The translations under genes were made by a program, and so were the position numbers. From assembly GCA_944472135.2 (NCBI GenBank), contig OX235270.1, positions 49,414,352-49,478,351 on the forward strand: a DNA stretch of 64,000 nt, written 5' to 3'. The notes below the pieces were generated by a model. The model was given only the letters and a program-made list of their open reading frames with translations. It had not been told where the DNA came from and searched no databases. Position 1 is the stretch's first letter. Each line of letters opens with the position of its first letter. This DNA comes from Trichobilharzia regenti (taxonomy: Eukaryota > Platyhelminthes > Trematoda > Strigeidida > Schistosomatidae). Positions 61,301 through 64,000 of the stretch are shown here, piece after piece.

Positions 61301-62758
61301 ATAATTTAGGAAATCACTTAGCTGACATTAGCGAAAGTACTCAAGTTAACATGAGAAACTAAAACAGAGAAGGATGGTAGGGTGTCTTTGAATCTGACTG
61401 TCTCAATGGCTAAAGTACTCAAGTTCTTGGTATGAATCTCACTCCACATACTTCAGCCTGGGTGGCTATGCATTACAATCAACTTCACATAATGGGTGTA
61501 GCCTGTATCTTGGTATATAAAAACCCTGTTCCAGGTAACGGAGTTCTAACTAGTCAACTAACCTTTTCAGTATATGCTGACAAAACACAAGATGAACAAG
61601 AACAGAATACAGAATAAAAGTTGGTGTTATTTTTCTCTAAGATGGATGGTTTGGAAGCGAAGCGGACAATTTTTCTAGATAATATCATTTATCTGGAGTA
61701 CAAATCATCATACCTACAGTAAAAGATATGACGACAGCATTAACCTGAATATACGGAGAAAAAAATTCATTAAACAGCTGTTTGGGCTGCTTGTAAACGC
61801 AAACAAAGCCGATAATAACGTTGAAATTTATTTTGACATTTTCAAATAGATTAATTCCCAGGACAAACATAGCCTTGTAGAAAACAAGTGTTCTTGCTGA
61901 CAATTAAAGTTACCCATGCAACAGATCGACAAATAGATGATTCAATGAGAACGAGTGTGGACGGAAACATTTGTTAAATGGAACACAGTGGTAATTCTCG
62001 ACGGAGCTACCTAAAACCGAAGATAGTTCGGAGGTCCAATATTAGGAAAAACCTGGCCGCTTAATGTCTTAAATAGCGCTCAGTAATTTAAATAACGAGT
62101 TAGTACACATATCACAAAGCAAAACTACACCAGTGACGACCACAAGGAACTCTAGTTTCATTACTTTATCATCAGAAAAATTGTCACCAAAAACCCACAT
62201 CAATAACATTTCAGTCAAGCATGAGCAAATATAAAGGGACTTCCAACACGTGTTTGTCATCGCTAAATTACTAACTTATTGACTAAATCTCATGAAACTG
62301 AAGAATTTCAAAATACAGTTGCGAGCTCTTGACTACTATCAGTCATATTTGCTTTTAAATGTAATTAAAAGACAGTTAAACGTAAAAACACACCAAGAAG
62401 ATAAAATTAGTTAGACTTACGACCAGAAATCATCTGTTTTTTCACAGCTAACGTCTGTAGAAGCCAATGGCTTCGGGTTGGGACACACTAAGTGAATAGT
62501 TTGGAAGTCATCAGCCTACCAATGGCCAATAAGTAAAAGTCTTACATTATCACATATGCTGGATATCGTCAAATTATCTCCCAAAAGCTTTCCAGCGTGA
62601 ATGAGTCTTTGTGACGAAAGATTCGGTCTAGCAGGATGATGCTCCGACAGATAGGACTTCAGGTCTCTAACCTTCCATTCAGGAAGACATTCTACAGCTT
62701 GACTTGGTATTTTGTCATTGGGTGATTTGATGATAATCTTATACTTCGCCGCCGCCAT
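51629..62758 (-). CDS. HERPUD: HERPUD-like ER ubiquitin-like protein, six exons
   Basis: Exons on the minus strand: 62758-62546, 62515-62421, 55042-54906, about 54372 (or 54437)-53979, 52675-52576 and 51841-51629, about 383 aa in total (mammalian HERPUD1 has 391). The N-terminal ubiquitin-like domain (residues ~5-85) runs from YKIIIKSPNDK to TIHLVCPNPKP. A central HAYQQAYYQYLQTFY motif matches YARQYYMQYL of the family. Two hydrophobic segments (FYMLFRLCLFVGLCFAYSS and VIVFSVAAYVYI) form a membrane hairpin. The end FFSALISSIIPEQPP matches the family FFASLLPEGPP. HERP proteins sit in the ER membrane and help ER-associated degradation with the HRD1 ligase. Splice sites are mostly GTAAGT/GTATGA/GTGAGT donors; the exon-4 start is unresolved because the best acceptor gives the wrong frame. 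Confidence 0.88.
52336..52369. repeat. (AT)n microsatellite
   Basis: An uninterrupted run of about 17 AT dinucleotides in the last intron of the HERPUD gene. Confidence 0.95.
52576..52675 (-). CDS. HERPUD: HERPUD exon 5
   Basis: 100 nt between acceptor ttacctttacag and donor GTGAGT, in phase with exon 4. It encodes YNVYRRYAVAERLMQARRSQ and QNQQIDQGSSNNP, the basic and then Gln/Asn-rich segment after the membrane hairpin. Confidence 0.88.
52676..53978 (-). other. HERPUD intron 4
   Basis: A 1.3-kb intron, AT-rich, with no recognised repeat or gene. Donor GTAAGT at 53978, acceptor ttacctttacag ending at 52676. Confidence 0.7.
53979..54437 (-). CDS. HERPUD: HERPUD exon 4, acidic linker and first membrane segment
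   Basis: It encodes LQPLMQRAQAFLSSWAVSNA, a Gln/Asn/Ala-rich linker (VEPQVAQQVIVFDNAMRNNA), then acidic EEAEGVENMDIIDRF and the hydrophobic region FYMLFRLCLFVGLCFAYSS with VIVFSVAAYVY. The donor is GTAAGT at 53978. The best acceptor (ggttcattag, exon from 54437) gives a frame that stops after ~33 codons (GVAPHMLPGSPDLPNALTSG). An acceptor at 54373 (exon from 54372) fits the phase but has a poor pyrimidine tract. An indel, micro-intron or missing micro-exon could explain this. Confidence 0.8.
54906..55042 (-). CDS. HERPUD: HERPUD exon 3, central Tyr-rich motif
   Basis: 137 nt between acceptor tgtatttcag and donor GTATGA. It joins exon 2 in phase (split Ser codon) and encodes ISPEQLHAYQQAYYQYLQTF, the counterpart of the family QQIYARQYYMQYL motif, then YMQNCYWPYAFGT. 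About 60 residues found before this motif in vertebrates are missing, so a further exon may lie in the 7.4-kb intron 2. Confidence 0.85.
55043..56110 (-). other. HERPUD intron 2, unique part
   Basis: AT-rich, no recognised repeat. A 64-codon plus-strand frame (55899-56093) has no domain. Confidence 0.45.
56111..56433. repeat. foldback repeat (long inverted repeat)
   Basis: Left arm 56111-56248 and right arm 56319-56433 are reverse complements, apart from about 24 extra bases in the left arm and scattered mismatches. The spacer is 70 bp. The arms share 'ttattagatgtatcacagtg', 'ataatcacacgacttcgaaa' and 'ttttatagtt'. Transcripts of the HERPUD intron would fold into a hairpin of roughly 110 bp. 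It may be a foldback/MITE-type element; no duplication was identified at its ends. Confidence 0.85.
56760..57655 (+). mobile_element. old plus-strand RTE, 5' part (endonuclease end to linker)
   Basis: Fragments in several frames match the RTE at 43173-46712: HNETLRNLEISFIKS against HKERHCLTWRPPSSN, EDCRYSWKTCVDFNHPTFHALICIQLNGRR-type sequence against its DCRSFWNTCVDTDHALVRARV, then LNEERKLP and KRWTGHFEKRFN. It stops at about 57655 (PPVRDVEIT) where a minus-strand RTE begins, and resumes at about 59640. Decayed, in the sense orientation opposite to HERPUD. Confidence 0.75.
57656..59640 (-). mobile_element. younger minus-strand RTE nested in the older one
   Basis: A 5'-truncated RTE whose sequence is better preserved than that of its host element. 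From right to left: linker (59480-59100, KEMEKASTIGKSRQL), RT start (58889-58632, KAVTSLKQGKAAGPDGMTPEV and HMGISLTNMVS), an internal deletion removing most of the RT core, including the YADD box, and the C-terminal domain (58356-57997, LLYGYETWPLRVEDKKRL; RWLGRVLRIPSHRLPRRAM). The 3' end at about 57680-57760 contains the 'gacatagaactttccaccgatgtgcagcag' block. The internal deletion spans about 58490-58620. Confidence 0.8.
59641..61060 (+). mobile_element. old plus-strand RTE, continuation (RT to C-terminus)
   Basis: Resumes the element of 56760-57655. VVKAVSNFE, then GIATGRSEMTSEALKNGDDSS and CAEWESDKVPLD align with VTKAISNLKRGKAAGPDGIIPEVFKYGGD and VWESETVPSDW. Then come NALSPLLFNFVGDI (60180-60225), GHLAISNLCRLWCSSDILI (60530-60590), VYSVVRFILYQGRGMAVE (60605-60650) and KVSNTDVT (60725). 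Many stops and indels. The catalytic YADD is not readable. Confidence 0.75.
61061..62420 (-). other. HERPUD intron 2, unique part near exon 2
   Basis: No recognised gene or repeat. Frames of 61-72 codons at 61432-61617, 61903-61685 and 62260-62069 have no recognised domain. The donor GTAAGT for exon 2 is at 62420. Confidence 0.4.
62421..62515 (-). CDS. HERPUD: HERPUD exon 2, end of ubiquitin-like domain
   Basis: 95 nt following a 30-nt intron (62545-62516, GTAAGA ... TTGGTAG). It reads ADDFQTIHLVCPNPKPL, matching the family VLHLVC strand, and ends at FW plus two bases before donor GTAAGT. The frame is continuous with exon 1. Confidence 0.9.
62546..62758 (-). CDS. HERPUD: HERPUD exon 1, ubiquitin-like domain start
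   Basis: 71 codons from ATG at 62758 to ICDN, followed by donor GTAAGA (62545). It contains KSPNDKIPSQAVECLPEWKVRDLKSYLSEHHPARP-type sequence and QRLIHAGKLLGD, matching the QRLIYSGKLL motif of human HERPUD1. The exon ends in phase 0. Confidence 0.92.
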
Positions 62759-62829
62759 AACCTGAGTAGGGGGTCAAAGGTGACGACACGGAATCAACGA
62801 TAATTTACCCGCTAACACCCGGGGCTCAC
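62759..62829 (-). promoter_or_regulatory. presumed 5' flank of HERPUD
   Basis: A short gap between the HERPUD start codon and the 3' end of an adjacent minus-strand LINE. The 5' untranslated region and promoter must lie here and/or upstream in the LINE. No TATA box is evident and no spliced-leader acceptor was tested. Confidence 0.3.
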
Positions 62830-64000
62830 TCAAACACATTTAGATTTCCGATTTATTGGTTGAAGATAGAAGCCCTAGAGCGTATGTTAATCCCTTTCTA
62901 GTAAATTTCTGAGGTTGCCCAAACCCTTCTTAAATGAATCAGTTGAGGCTGCAGACATCACTTCTTCTGGGAGTCGGTTCCAAGAGTTTGTGACTCGGTG
63001 TGAGAATCAGTGCTCAACAGCAGTATGATTTCTTCTTGGTTTTGAACTCTCCTGCTATGTCCTCTAAGGTGTTCCGACCTGGTGCGGAGGAAAAGAGAGA
63101 ATAGGTCAGGTCCGTAGTCATTTAAAATTTTAAGCATTATGATTAAATCTCCTCTCTGCCTACGGTATGACAGGGAGAAGAGATTTACACTGTCTAGTCT
63201 TCCTTCGTATGATAAGTCAGTCATGCCGAGAACCATACTCATTGCCTTCCCGTGAACCCTTTCTAGAATGCATGAGTCCTCTTAAGCACAAGGACTGGCT
63301 GTCTGGATAGAGTTTTCCAGTTTTGACTTTACCAGAGATGTATATAAGGATGTAAACATATCTCTGGTGATTCTAGTAAAGGCTGTGAAAATTAATATAA
63401 GGATCTGAGACTACATGCGGCCGCCGCGCGACAGTGTGCTTCAGTTTTCAAACCGTGACTATCTATGACACCTAAATCCAATGGGTCTGAGCTGATGGGA
63501 GCGTTATTCCCTCCAGTTCTTGGGAGCTGATGCTTGCTTGTCCGATGCGCATGATTGAACTTTTCGCTACATTGATAGGGATCCCCCATCCTCTGGACCA
63601 CTTTGACCATTTGTTGAGGTCCTCTTGCAACGTCAGCGCGTCGCTGTAGCCTTTCAGCTCTCTCCAAAGTTTCAAGTCATCTGCGTATAAGCCCATAGAG
63701 GAGCCGGTTAGCAGAGATAACTCATTGATATACAAAGTAAATAGGAGAGGCCCGGATACCTCGCCTGGTGGCAATCCACTACGCACTGCTGTCCAAGAGG
63801 AGAGTTTCGGGTTGATCGTAACCCCCCGCCCCCTATCTATGAGTAACTACCTCATCCTGTTTAGTAACCTGCTTCTGATGCAGAGATTTTCTAACTTCAT
63901 GAGTAGTCTTTCGTGAGGAACTTTATTAAAGGCCTTGCAGAAGTCTAGGAGGACGACGTCGATAGGTCTTCCGTTGATCCAGATTTCTCTTGCGGTGAGA
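62830..64000 (-). mobile_element. minus-strand LINE (CR1/Jockey-like), cut by the window edge
   Basis: It starts beyond 64000. Read on the minus strand: WINGRPIDVVLLDFCKAFNKV (first catalytic Asp), ERLLMKLENL, then SGLPPGEVSGPLLFTLYINEL, YADDLKLWREL, LTLQEDLNKWSKWS and, after a frame change, LSYRRQRGDLIIMLKIL with the end HSRRVQNQ. It is related to the LINE at 46713-48112 but is a different subfamily. Frame breaks near 63840, 63470 and 63250. It lies head-to-tail just upstream of the HERPUD start codon. Confidence 0.82.

Overview
The window looks like eukaryotic, flatworm-type nuclear DNA, most likely from a schistosome or a related digenean trematode. It is AT-rich, rich in RTE-like and CR1/Jockey-like LINEs and a BEL/Pao-like LTR element, and holds sparse, intron-split host genes, one of them with a 30-nt micro-intron. 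Species assignment is inference; no species-specific marker was tested. Only two host genes could be identified.

Host genes. (1) A single-exon gene on + at 24330-24734 encodes a 134-aa homologue of nuclear receptor 2C2-associated protein (NR2C2AP/TRA16, discoidin/F5-8C-like fold). (2) A six-exon gene on - from 62758 to 51629 encodes a HERPUD-type ER ubiquitin-like protein of about 383 aa. It has an N-terminal ubiquitin-like domain, a YQQAYYQY-type central motif, two membrane segments and a conserved IIPEQPP C-terminus. Intron 1 is only 30 nt. Intron 2 is about 7.4 kb and is filled with nested retrotransposons and a foldback repeat. Two further exon-like stretches (18285-18680 - and 23620-23875 -) could not be identified.

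Layout. 1-2460: AT-rich sequence with a dispersed repeat (1-250) and a 112-bp tandem array (about 960-2130). 2495-6471: an LTR element with a gag-like ORF but no visible pol, 5-bp target duplication ACGTC, inserted in a minus-strand LINE (6472-8215, remainder at 2462-2494). 8220-11530: a second, frameshifted minus-strand LINE. 11595-15351: a decayed second copy of the LTR element with non-matching ends. 16320-17720: a 5'-truncated plus-strand LINE. 17721-25374: mostly unique DNA with RTE fossils, one tRNA-like SINE and NR2C2AP. 25375-41050: eight complete, nearly identical 1921-bp tandem units plus part of a ninth. 41050-48264: a LINE that split the ninth unit and was itself split by a minus-strand RTE element (14-bp target duplication). 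48265-49222: the rest of the ninth unit. 49223-51628: unique DNA with a decayed RTE. 51629-62758: the HERPUD gene. 62830-64000: a truncated minus-strand LINE running off the window.

The main biological story is repeat dynamics: a long-period homogenised satellite, retrotransposons nested at least three separate times with readable insertion junctions, and a non-autonomous LTR family that kept a gag-like domain, a C-terminal hydrophobic segment and three copies of an RNA-hairpin motif while lacking pol.
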